The position numbers and the translations under genes were made by a program. From the NCBI GenBank assembly GCA_003022985.1, contig PXTV01000007.1:1-7133 (forward strand): a DNA stretch of 7,133 nt, given 5' to 3'. The notes under the pieces were generated by a model, which saw only the letters and a list, made by a program, of their open reading frames with translations, did no database searches and was not told where the DNA came from. This document shows, in pieces, positions 1-6,172 of this stretch; position 1 is the stretch's first letter, and every line of letters begins with the position of its first letter. The DNA is from Bacteroidetes bacterium SW_11_45_7 (lineage in GTDB: Bacteria; Bacteroidota; Bacteroidia; Chitinophagales; SW-11-45-7).

Positions 1-493
1 GCAAACCCGATCGCCAAACACCGAAATGAAGGCCGGGGAATTCGGATGACATATCCACATCTATACAAACCGGTACAGCAACATTCACTTTACGGCTGAT
101 GGCATTGATATGATTGATGTGGTCCGGGCTATCTACCATAAGCGTGATGGTCTTCCCGTTTTTGAGCTCCTGGCAAATGGCCTCAATATGACTTTCCTGC
201 CAGACAGGGTACCCCAACAAAATATCATCGAATCCCTTTTGGGATAGGAAGGTGGCCTCAGCACCGGAAAAACTCATGATACCACGGAAGGGCGCCCCTT
301 TACTAATAATGCGGTCCAGGATGCCAACACTTCTTACCGATTTGGAAGCTACGCGTATCCATTTGGCGCCTGCTCGTTTTTGGATGGCAGCGATGTTTTG
401 GTCAAGCAGGTCGAGATCAACAAAAGCAAAAGGCAATTCAGTGTCCCTGAAAACCGATTGATAGTACTGGTAATCCGGAAGTGACTCTTTCAT
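1..493 (-). CDS. PLP-dependent amino acid aldolase/deaminase, alanine racemase N-terminal fold (partial, N-terminus only)
   Basis: This is a minus-strand reading frame starting at ATG 491-493. It is open for 164 codons and runs off the left edge, so the C-terminus is missing. The protein begins MKESLPDYQYYQSVF and continues with PFAFVDLDLLDQNIAAI (residues 21-37) and RVASKSVRSVGIL (47-59). Lys51 sits where the PLP Schiff-base lysine lies in the fold-type III (alanine racemase N-terminal) barrel. Further motifs are FDDILLGYPVWQ (88-99), VCIDVDMSSEFPGLHFGVWR (142-161) and the barrel strand ITLMVDS (116-122). This pattern fits the D-threonine aldolase/D-serine dehydratase-like group, often annotated as amino acid deaminase/aldolase, which acts on D-3-hydroxy amino acids in the cytoplasm. 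The real substrate cannot be read from the fragment. The gene is divergent from the DUF1571-type gene. No clear Shine-Dalgarno precedes the ATG. The family call is confident; the exact reaction is not. Confidence 0.88.
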   Translation of the reverse strand, partial: MKESLPDYQYYQSVFRDTELPFAFVDLDLLDQNIAAIQKRAGAKWIRVASKSVRSVGILDRIISKGAPFRGIMSFSGAEATFLSQKGFDDILLGYPVWQESHIEAICQELKNGKTITLMVDSPDHINHINAISRKVNVAVPVCIDVDMSSEFPGLHFGVWRSGL

Positions 494-674
494 GGCTTGA
501 TGGTTTTCTGTATATAAAGGAAGGAAATTTCAAGTATTGCTTATGAAGTCCAATGTTATAACAATAAATCCGGGTTTTATGAGTTACCTATAGCCTGACG
601 AAACTTTTACCTTTATACCGCTTCTTGACATTTTGGAGCAGTAAGAAGACTTCTGTCAAAACGTACGTGTATCA

Positions 675-1544
675 ATGAAACGATTATTCTATTCAACTGT
701 AGCTGTCCTATCCATCGCTTTTCTATCTTTCCAGCCCCATCCCAACAAAGCTGTGGATTTATTGAATGACATGATGACTTCTATTGAGGAAACCGATCAG
801 TTGCATTATATCATGAAGTCATGGGAGCGCATTGAGAGTGATGATGAGAAGAATTATACAAAGATCAAAACCAAACTACAGGAGGAACCGACAAGAAAGA
901 TGTACATTAAAAAATTCACTAACCCCAATAAGGGTGCGGAAATTCTTTGGGTTGAAGGAAAACGGGGTGGCGAAGCTTATGTCTACACTAATGGGTTTCC
1001 CTATTTTAATGTAACATTATCACCTTACAGCAAAAGGATGCGCAAAAAGCAACATCATACAATTCTCAACTCTGGATTTGGTCTTTTATCGGAAATTGTT
1101 ACCGATGCTATTGAAAGAGCTCAACAAAGAGATGCAATGGATCAGGTTTTCCAATACAAAGGAGAAGTCACTCATAACAACAGGCCCTGTCACAAAATCG
1201 TTATTCAGGATCCTACCTTCCATTTTGAATCATATACAGTCAAAGAGGGAGAGGACTTGGACGATATTGCCGGTGAACGGAATATCTGCGCCTACCTTAT
1301 TAAAGAAAAAAACGATAATGTTGATTATTATAACGATGTGTCAACAGGGCAGACCATCCAAATTCCTTCGTCTTATGCCAAAAAATCTGTTCTGTTTATC
1401 GACAGGAAGAACATGCTTCCCATTGGTCAGCACTTGTATGATGACAAAGGCATGTTCGAGCGTTACGAATTCCATAATGTGGATACGAACCCCTCGTTTT
1501 CCGATAAGGAATTTACCGATGACTATGAAGAATATGGCTTTTAA
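675..1544 (+). CDS. Secreted DUF1571-type protein with LysM-like segment
   Basis: A 289-aa protein with an N-terminal signal peptide: positively charged MKRLF, then a hydrophobic run to about residue 19. There is no lipobox Cys, so export to the periplasm or outside is likely, without a lipid anchor. Residues 27-150 resemble DUF1571: an YIMKSWERIES opening, MYIKKFTNPNKGAEILWVEG (76-95), and a segment with TNGFPYFNVTLSP (105-117). Residues 187-231 read like a LysM module (YTVKEGEDLDDIA, then GQTIQIP at its end), the usual peptidoglycan-binding fold. The C-terminus returns to the DUF1571 style with VLFIDRKNMLPIGQHLYDDK (239-258) and ends EFTDDYEEYGF. The biochemical role of the family is not known to me; a cell-envelope role is inferred. 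The gene converges on the glycosyltransferase, with stop codons 3 bp apart. The ATG at 675 is chosen because the signal peptide starts there. I see no clear Shine-Dalgarno or promoter. Confidence 0.87.
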   Translation: MKRLFYSTVAVLSIAFLSFQPHPNKAVDLLNDMMTSIEETDQLHYIMKSWERIESDDEKNYTKIKTKLQEEPTRKMYIKKFTNPNKGAEILWVEGKRGGEAYVYTNGFPYFNVTLSPYSKRMRKKQHHTILNSGFGLLSEIVTDAIERAQQRDAMDQVFQYKGEVTHNNRPCHKIVIQDPTFHFESYTVKEGEDLDDIAGERNICAYLIKEKNDNVDYYNDVSTGQTIQIPSSYAKKSVLFIDRKNMLPIGQHLYDDKGMFERYEFHNVDTNPSFSDKEFTDDYEEYGF

Positions 1545-1547
1545 GCC

Positions 1548-2852
1548 TCAATGCAAGGAGGTTACCGTCCTATCTTTGGCAATTTTTTCAATTTCCTGAC
1601 AAGCCCTTTTCACACCATTTTCCTTTTGGATTTGATGACTGATAGCCTGTGCCTTCTGTTCGTAGGAGGGGTTCTCCATAAGTGCTGTCAATTCTCGCTG
1701 TAAGTTTCGTTGCGAAAAGTTGCGAATGTTCAGGTGGCGCGCTACACCAAGTTGCTCCAAACGATGGGCATTGTCCGGTTGATCGTTGCTGTATGGCACG
1801 GCTAATGAAGGATGGCCCGAGGCCAGAGCTTGAGCAGTGGTGCCAATGCCGCACTGATGGACAATCACGCGTGCATGCTGAAAGAGGGCGGAGTAGGGGA
1901 TGTAGGTCTTAATAAGGATTTGATCCGGATTGAAAGCTTCTGCTACTTTTTCCCGCGTTTCTTCCTCCATCAGCAATATGGCACGACACCCTATACGTTT
2001 CACAACATCAATACTGATTTCGAAAAATGGGCCCGGGTTTTTTACAACGGCAGAGCCAAGGGTAAAGACAACGGGGGCTGGCCCTGCATCCAGGAAATCC
2101 CGGAAGTTTTTCCCGTCCCAATCTTCTTCAGGATAGTCAAAAAAGGGAAATCCGGTCGCAACTGTTTGATCAGGCCAGTCCGGTTGAGGTTTGGCAAAGG
2201 TAGGTGAAAAGAGAGCCAGATCGCGATGAGGGGAGATAAACCCTTCCATGACGGGATTCCTGTCAGTAGAGAGGCCTAACCTCTTTCGAAATTGAATAAG
2301 CGGCTTGGTCCAGCTGCGCGTAATGAAGTTCCCCAAACCGAAAATGGCCCTATTGATTGACGGGGATAAGTCCTGGATGGTTTTGAGTTGAGGAAACTTC
2401 GTCAAAACCGGGGCATCGTGGACAGAAAAGTACCAGGTAGGCGACAGTGTAGCTGAGGTCCAGGTTAAGCCGAGCTTTTCAGCAAGCGCATGTGCTGCGT
2501 AGGCCAGGGGATGGGTAATAATTGAGTCGTCCGGCTTCAGGAGAGCTTCTAAATCCTTATAGCTCTGCAGCAGATAAGGCATAACATGTTCGCGAATCAG
2601 GAACTCCGGGCCTCGCTTGTGATTCGTAACCTGCTGAATAAAGTGCTGATCCTCAAGGTCGATGTCCGGTCTTACAGGATGAAAGCCAAGGCCAAGATTT
2701 TCCGTCTTCTCCTTATATACGGGGCTTGTGGCAATGATGACATCGTAATGCCGCTTTTTAAGTTCACACCCTATTGCCAGGAAAGGGTGGAGGTCACCCA
2801 ACGAGCCAAATGTGCACATGACAATGCGTGACGAAGATGGCGTGTTACTCAT
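1548..2852 (-). CDS. GT-B glycosyltransferase, MGT/RhlB-like family (GT1)
   Basis: A 434-aa soluble protein with the two Rossmann-like domains of GT-B enzymes. The N-terminal acceptor domain opens with IVMCTFGSLGDLHPFLAIG (residues 10-28), typical of the MGT and rhamnosyltransferase RhlB group, followed by DVIIATSPVYKEKTENLG. The C-terminal donor domain begins near VVFTLGSAVV (261-270). It holds the nucleotide-sugar signature VHQCGIGTTAQALASGHPSL (331-350) with His332, then VPYSNDQPDNAHR (352-364), where Asp357-Gln358 match the sugar-contacting DQ pair. The usual HxGG is HQCG here, a mild variation. Members move a sugar from UDP- or dTDP-sugars to lipids, macrolides or other small hydrophobic acceptors. 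Neither donor nor acceptor can be named from the sequence. Length fits the family. The ATG at 2852 is preceded by a perfect 15-bp palindrome, so local regulation is possible. The gene appears monocistronic: 205 bp separate it from the upstream minus-strand gene. Confidence 0.92.
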   Translation of the reverse strand: MSNTPSSSRIVMCTFGSLGDLHPFLAIGCELKKRHYDVIIATSPVYKEKTENLGLGFHPVRPDIDLEDQHFIQQVTNHKRGPEFLIREHVMPYLLQSYKDLEALLKPDDSIITHPLAYAAHALAEKLGLTWTSATLSPTWYFSVHDAPVLTKFPQLKTIQDLSPSINRAIFGLGNFITRSWTKPLIQFRKRLGLSTDRNPVMEGFISPHRDLALFSPTFAKPQPDWPDQTVATGFPFFDYPEEDWDGKNFRDFLDAGPAPVVFTLGSAVVKNPGPFFEISIDVVKRIGCRAILLMEEETREKVAEAFNPDQILIKTYIPYSALFQHARVIVHQCGIGTTAQALASGHPSLAVPYSNDQPDNAHRLEQLGVARHLNIRNFSQRNLQRELTALMENPSYEQKAQAISHQIQKENGVKRACQEIEKIAKDRTVTSLH

Positions 2853-2869
2853 CGAATAAGGGGTTATGG

Positions 2870-2884
2870 GAGTAATGATTACTC
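2870..2884. promoter_or_regulatory. 15-bp perfect palindrome, candidate operator of the glycosyltransferase gene
   Basis: The bases GAGTAATGATTACTC form two 7-bp arms around a single central base. The site lies 17 bp upstream of the glycosyltransferase ATG. A short odd-centred palindrome this close to a start codon is the shape of a dimeric repressor site (MarR, GntR or TetR style). No regulator gene is adjacent, so the binding protein is unknown. The symmetry is seen directly; the function is inferred. Confidence 0.4.
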
Positions 2885-2896
2885 TCTGACTACCTG

Positions 2897-2904
2897 CAAA
2901 TTAA
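2897..2904 (-). promoter_or_regulatory. Weak candidate Bacteroidota -7 element for the glycosyltransferase
   Basis: Read on the minus strand, the octamer is TTAATTTG. It differs at one position from the Bacteroidota -7 consensus TAnnTTTG. It lies 44 bp upstream of the glycosyltransferase ATG, with the 15-bp palindrome between it and the gene. No TTG box lies at the expected 19-21 bp spacing, so this is only a weak candidate. Confidence 0.2.
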
Positions 2905-3057
2905 GCTTGTGTTCAATGGCCGTTCAGTTCCAAGCAAGTAATGTTTTCATCGTGCATTGCTATTGTTTTATCAACTAAAAGCTAAAAACGAAAAGCTGAG
3001 GACGAAATGCTTTTTACGATAAACCAAACGACTGCTATTGTCAACTTTATCCACCAC

Positions 3058-4266
3058 TTACTCTTTTAATGATGATGCCACGTGAATCTCGTTGTGCAAT
3101 GTCCTGTGCACAGGGCACTTATTGGCAATATTCAGGAGGCGTTGGCGCTGTTTTTCATCCAGCTCACCCTCAACCTCTATTTCTCGCTCTATGTAGTCAA
3201 TTTTGACTTCCTTGTTCTCGCATTCCTCGCAATCATTGGCATGCACTTTTTTATGGGACAAATGAACTCTTACTTCCTCAAGCGGTAATTTTTTACGATC
3301 GGCATACCTCCGTATCGTCATGCCTGTGCAACTGCCCAAAGCAGTGAGCAGATAATCATAAGGATTGGGCCCCAGGTCGGCACCACCCACCGATTTGGGT
3401 TCATCTGCGGTAAGGCCGTGAATGCCGGCACGCGCCTCTGTAGTATAGCTTTTGCCTGTTCTGGTTACCACTTGTTCTTCCGTTTGGAGGTCTTCCTCTT
3501 CCGGCATGGTTATGTATTTCTGAACCCATGTAGCAATCATTGTGCCTGCGTAAAGCGAATCCTCTTTCTTGCTCATCAAGTGGTCGGACTGATCAAGCGA
3601 TATAAAACTTTTCGGATGCATGGCACACTGATAAATTTCAGCCGCATTGTTGATGCCTACCGTTTTATCAGCAGGGGAGTGTAAGACCAAAAGGGGCTTT
3701 TTGAGATTGGCAATGATGTTCTTCATATTGGCATTGTCAAGGTCATCCAGAAAGTGTTTTTTGATTTTGAAGGTACGGCCGGCCAACGTTACATCCGCTT
3801 CCCCCTTGTTGCGGATCTCATCTGCATGTGATTGAAGTAAATTCTGCACATGACTCGGTTCCGATGGGGCAGCAATTGTTGCTATTGCTTCTACAGATGG
3901 CAGCGAGGAAGCAGCCATCAATACGGCCGCACCGCCTAATGAATGGCCAATTATAAGCTTAGGGGCTTCATAGTATTGATCCAGGAATTGGGCTGCGGCA
4001 ATAAGATCATCAACATTGGAGCTGAAATTGGTGTCAGCAAAATCGCCTTCACTTTCACCAAGGCCTGTAAAATCGAACCTGAGCACAGCAATACCCTCAG
4101 TTGTAAGGGCCCGGCTAATATTGTTGATGGGCGTTAAATCTATGTTGCAGGTGAAACAGTTGGCAAACAGAGCGTATGCCCTTACCTTCCCATCTGCCGG
4201 CAAATCCAGTCGAGCAGTCAGGCTTTCTCCGTTTTTGTTGTTGAAAGTTAATTTTTCACGTTGCAT
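3058..4266 (-). CDS. Bifunctional alpha/beta hydrolase / OsmC family protein
   Basis: A 402-aa fusion of two enzymes. Residues 1-255 are an alpha/beta hydrolase: strand YALFANCFTCNIDL (31-44), RFDFTGLGESEG (63-74), and nucleophile elbow GHSLGG with Ser109. Asp200 in HSPADKTVG and His229 in SDHLMS complete the likely triad. Residues 265-402 are an OsmC/Ohr domain. It has GGADLGPNPYDYLLTALGSC (294-313) with the reactive Cys313, and NKCPVHRTL (382-390) with the partner Cys384. This Cys pair is the peroxidatic/resolving arrangement known from OsmC and Ohr. The family is cytoplasmic and thought to act in organic hydroperoxide or thioester/ester detoxification, but the physiological substrate is unclear. 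Asn36 stands where I recall a His in many relatives (FAHCFTC). An extra CEEC pair (346-349) lies in the OsmC part. The start at 4266 fits the family's N-terminus. No Shine-Dalgarno is visible. The gene is divergent from the PhoX-type gene. Confidence 0.95.
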   Translation of the reverse strand: MQREKLTFNNKNGESLTARLDLPADGKVRAYALFANCFTCNIDLTPINNISRALTTEGIAVLRFDFTGLGESEGDFADTNFSSNVDDLIAAAQFLDQYYEAPKLIIGHSLGGAAVLMAASSLPSVEAIATIAAPSEPSHVQNLLQSHADEIRNKGEADVTLAGRTFKIKKHFLDDLDNANMKNIIANLKKPLLVLHSPADKTVGINNAAEIYQCAMHPKSFISLDQSDHLMSKKEDSLYAGTMIATWVQKYITMPEEEDLQTEEQVVTRTGKSYTTEARAGIHGLTADEPKSVGGADLGPNPYDYLLTALGSCTGMTIRRYADRKKLPLEEVRVHLSHKKVHANDCEECENKEVKIDYIEREIEVEGELDEKQRQRLLNIANKCPVHRTLHNEIHVASSLKE

Positions 4267-4347
4267 AGTGACTCAGGGTTATGTATTTAGCGAAATGGTT
4301 GATCCTCTTCTTTTAAGCAAGTAAAGATAGGAATGACAATCGGTAAT

Positions 4348-4360
4348 GTGGCTTAGCCAC
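4348..4360. promoter_or_regulatory. 13-bp perfect palindrome in the divergent spacer
   Basis: GTGGCT and AGCCAC flank one central T. The site sits about midway in the 188-bp spacer between the divergent hydrolase-OsmC and PhoX-type genes, 82 bp from one start and 95 bp from the other. It could be a shared operator. In RNA it would form a 5- or 6-bp hairpin with almost no loop, so a DNA-level role is more plausible. No T-run follows it on the plus strand, and it does not look like a terminator. Confidence 0.25.
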
Positions 4361-4454
4361 GTCAAGCATAAAGGGTGACCGGCAGGTTATTTAACAGATT
4401 ATTAATCGTACCACCATTCTGAAAGCTCGTTTTTGTGCTTATTTTTACATTGAA

Positions 4455-5930
4455 ATGCCACTGTTTATGACAGATCAGAAGACGTTTGTGAATGATGAGT
4501 CGAGACGCAGGTTCTTAAAATTCCTTGGAAGAGGTGTTGCGGTTGTTTCTGCTTTTCCTCTTGTGAACACGATTGCCGGATGTGATCAGCAAGTTGATCA
4601 GTCGGGAAGTGCTGACCAACAAGTACCGATTCAAGGAATGGAGCCATCTCTCGCTGATGATTTCCTATTAGCGGAAGGCTTCGCCTACAGTTTGCTCCTC
4701 AAATGGGGAGATCCCATCAACGAGAAGGATACATTCGGTTTCAATAATGATTATATTGCATTTTTGCCCGATGATAAAAATGGTGATAGCGGGCTGTTGT
4801 GGGTTAACCATGAATACATTGATCCGAAGTTTGTCAGTGGCGTTTTGTCAAATAAGGAAAAAACAAAGAAACATGTTGAACAAGAGCAGTATGAAGTGGG
4901 TGGTACAATCCTGAAAGTCAAACGGAATCCATCGAGCGGGCACTACGAGGTGGTTCAAAATGATCAACATAACAGACGGCTGACAGCCAAAACGGAAATC
5001 CCCATCATCAGTGACCGTCCCATTCGGGGTCAGACAAAAGCTATTGGCACATTGGCCAATTGTGCAGGTGGCGTTACGCCCCGGGGGCATATTCTTACAT
5101 GTGAAGAAAACTACCAGCATTACTACGGGGAAACGGATTATACCGCAACAGACCATGATGCACGAATTTTGTCTGATTACGACTACGGCTGGCACCAGCA
5201 TTTCAACTATCCGCCTGAACATTACGGATGGGTTGTGGAAGTGAACCCGGAAACCGGGGATGCTCGCAAACTCACAGCTTTGGGCCGCTTTGCTCACGAA
5301 AGTGCCACGGTACGCCAGGCAAAGGATGGGCGTTGTGTGGTGTATAGCGGAGATGATGCCAACGATGAATGTCTTTACAAGTTTATAGCAGATGAAAAGG
5401 ACTCACTTGACAAGGGGCAGCTTTATGTTGCGCAAATGGAGAAAGGCAAGTGGATAGCACTCGATTACAATCAACAACCTAAACTTCAGGAACATTTTAC
5501 CGATCAGACAGAAGTTATGATCCGCTGTCGTGAAGCTGCTCACCTGCTCGGAGCTACGCCATTAGCACGACCGGAAGATATAGCCATCGACCCGGAGAAT
5601 GGCTCAGTTGTGGTTGCGCTCACCAACAATAAACCCAAGAATAACTATCACGGAGAACTACTGAAAATTGAAGAGCAAGGTGGTGATCCGCTTGCTTTGA
5701 GGTTTCAATCATCAACCCTTTTAGCCGGTGGCGCTGAAACCGGGTTTTCCTGCCCCGATAATCTCACTTTTGATCCGAAGGGAAATCTCTGGTTCACTAC
5801 TGACATTTCCGGCTCATCCATTGGTGAAGAACCGTACGAACCATTTAAGAACAATGGCTTATTTCTGATTCCAACAAAAGGTCCTCAAGCAGGCTTGCCT
5901 GTTCAGGTTGTTCAGCCCCGGTGGCCGTAA
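4455..5930 (+). CDS. PhoX-family (DUF839) phosphatase, Tat-exported; frame broken before the C-terminus
   Basis: A 491-codon open frame. The N-terminus has a perfect twin-arginine motif SRRRFLK (residues 16-22), a hydrophobic stretch, then a lipobox-like TIAGC with Cys43, suggesting a Tat-exported lipoprotein. The mature part carries PhoX/DUF839 landmarks: LLWVNHEYIDP (114-124), NCAGGVTPRGHILTCEENY (202-220), GRFAHESATV (277-286), VVYSGDDANDECLYKFI (295-311), RPEDIAIDPENGSVVVALTN (372-391) and CPDNLTFDPKGNLWFTTD (433-450). Characterised PhoX enzymes use Ca and Fe to release phosphate from external phosphomonoesters. Arg210 replaces the Trp I recall as common in TPWG. The frame ends at residue 491 in an unrelated-looking VQPRWP, while the family's C-terminus follows in the +1 frame. 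The product is therefore probably non-functional, unless the break is a sequencing error. The start could be ATG 4455 or ATG 4467 (MTDQKTF); no Shine-Dalgarno decides. Confidence 0.88.
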   Translation: MPLFMTDQKTFVNDESRRRFLKFLGRGVAVVSAFPLVNTIAGCDQQVDQSGSADQQVPIQGMEPSLADDFLLAEGFAYSLLLKWGDPINEKDTFGFNNDYIAFLPDDKNGDSGLLWVNHEYIDPKFVSGVLSNKEKTKKHVEQEQYEVGGTILKVKRNPSSGHYEVVQNDQHNRRLTAKTEIPIISDRPIRGQTKAIGTLANCAGGVTPRGHILTCEENYQHYYGETDYTATDHDARILSDYDYGWHQHFNYPPEHYGWVVEVNPETGDARKLTALGRFAHESATVRQAKDGRCVVYSGDDANDECLYKFIADEKDSLDKGQLYVAQMEKGKWIALDYNQQPKLQEHFTDQTEVMIRCREAAHLLGATPLARPEDIAIDPENGSVVVALTNNKPKNNYHGELLKIEEQGGDPLALRFQSSTLLAGGAETGFSCPDNLTFDPKGNLWFTTDISGSSIGEEPYEPFKNNGLFLIPTKGPQAGLPVQVVQPRWP

Positions 5931-6081
5931 CTTATTCCTTGCTGTACAGCATCCGGGTGAAACATCGGAAAGTCTCGATCAATTGACAAGTCACTGGCCC
6001 GGTGGAGGAAAGAATATCCCCCGGTCGGCCGTGGTATCTATACAGGGAAAAGCCCTGGATCGATTGATGAATACCTCCTGA
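5911..6081 (+). pseudogene. Displaced C-terminal segment of the PhoX-family phosphatase (+1 frame)
   Basis: The +1 frame relative to the upstream gene encodes 56 residues: FSPGGRNLFLAVQHPGE, then LDQLTSHWPGGGKNIPRSAV, then VSIQGKALDRLMNTS and a TGA stop at 6079-6081. The LF-x-VQHPGE and SHWP-x-GG-x-x-x-PRSAVV strings are characteristic of the PhoX/DUF839 C-terminus, so this is the natural end of the preceding protein. Compared with the family as I remember it, about 10-20 residues between GPQAG and FSPDG are absent. The lesion is therefore probably a small deletion whose length is not a multiple of three, not a simple one-base slip. Two copies of GTTCAG (5901-5906 and 5910-5915) lie at the break. 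Confidence 0.85.
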
Positions 6082-6127
6082 CTCATCAGCATGAGGATGG
6101 GAGTGCTTGAATTGATTGTATTTGTTG

Positions 6128-6172
6128 ATGAACATGGAAAAGATGATAACTATTGCGATTTGCAGCTATTGA
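6128..6172 (+). other. 14-codon mini-ORF overlapping the ppx start
   Basis: ATG at 6128-6130 opens a short frame encoding MNMEKMITIAICSY, with its TGA at 6170-6172. It overlaps the first 20 bases of the ppx reading frame in a different frame. It could be chance. It could also be a leader whose translation feeds the TTG start by re-initiation. There is no independent support that it is translated. Confidence 0.15.
6135..6141 (+). promoter_or_regulatory. Candidate ribosome binding site for the ppx TTG start
   Basis: The purine-rich GGAAAAG ends about 10-11 bases before TTG 6153. It is a modest Shine-Dalgarno-like match, and the only purine run at sensible spacing. It favours TTG over the distant next in-frame ATG, which would remove the first nucleotide-binding loop. 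Confidence 0.3.

Noticed and set aside
554..563. TGTTATAACA palindrome in the spacer between the first two genes as an operator
   Set aside because: A ten-base AT-rich palindrome is expected by chance in such spacers and has no supporting context.
608..615. TACCTTTA as a -7 promoter element for the DUF1571-type gene
   Set aside because: It is one base off the Bacteroidota consensus, but there is no TTG box at the right spacing.
1536..1547. GGCTTTTAAGCC inverted repeat between the convergent stops as a bidirectional terminator
   Set aside because: The stem is only 4-5 bp with a 2-4 base loop, and no T-run follows on either side.
4848..5297. 149-codon minus-strand open frame within the PhoX-type gene
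   Set aside because: The antisense frame has no recognisable motif, and the plus strand carries conserved phosphatase motifs across the same bases.
6082..6095. CTCAT-CAGC-ATGAG hairpin right after the displaced PhoX stop as a terminator
   Set aside because: The stem is short and AT-rich, with no following T-run; transcription probably continues into ppx.
5932..6135. 67-codon minus-strand open frame downstream of the PhoX-type gene
   Set aside because: It lies opposite the displaced PhoX C-terminus, whose plus-strand translation clearly matches the family.
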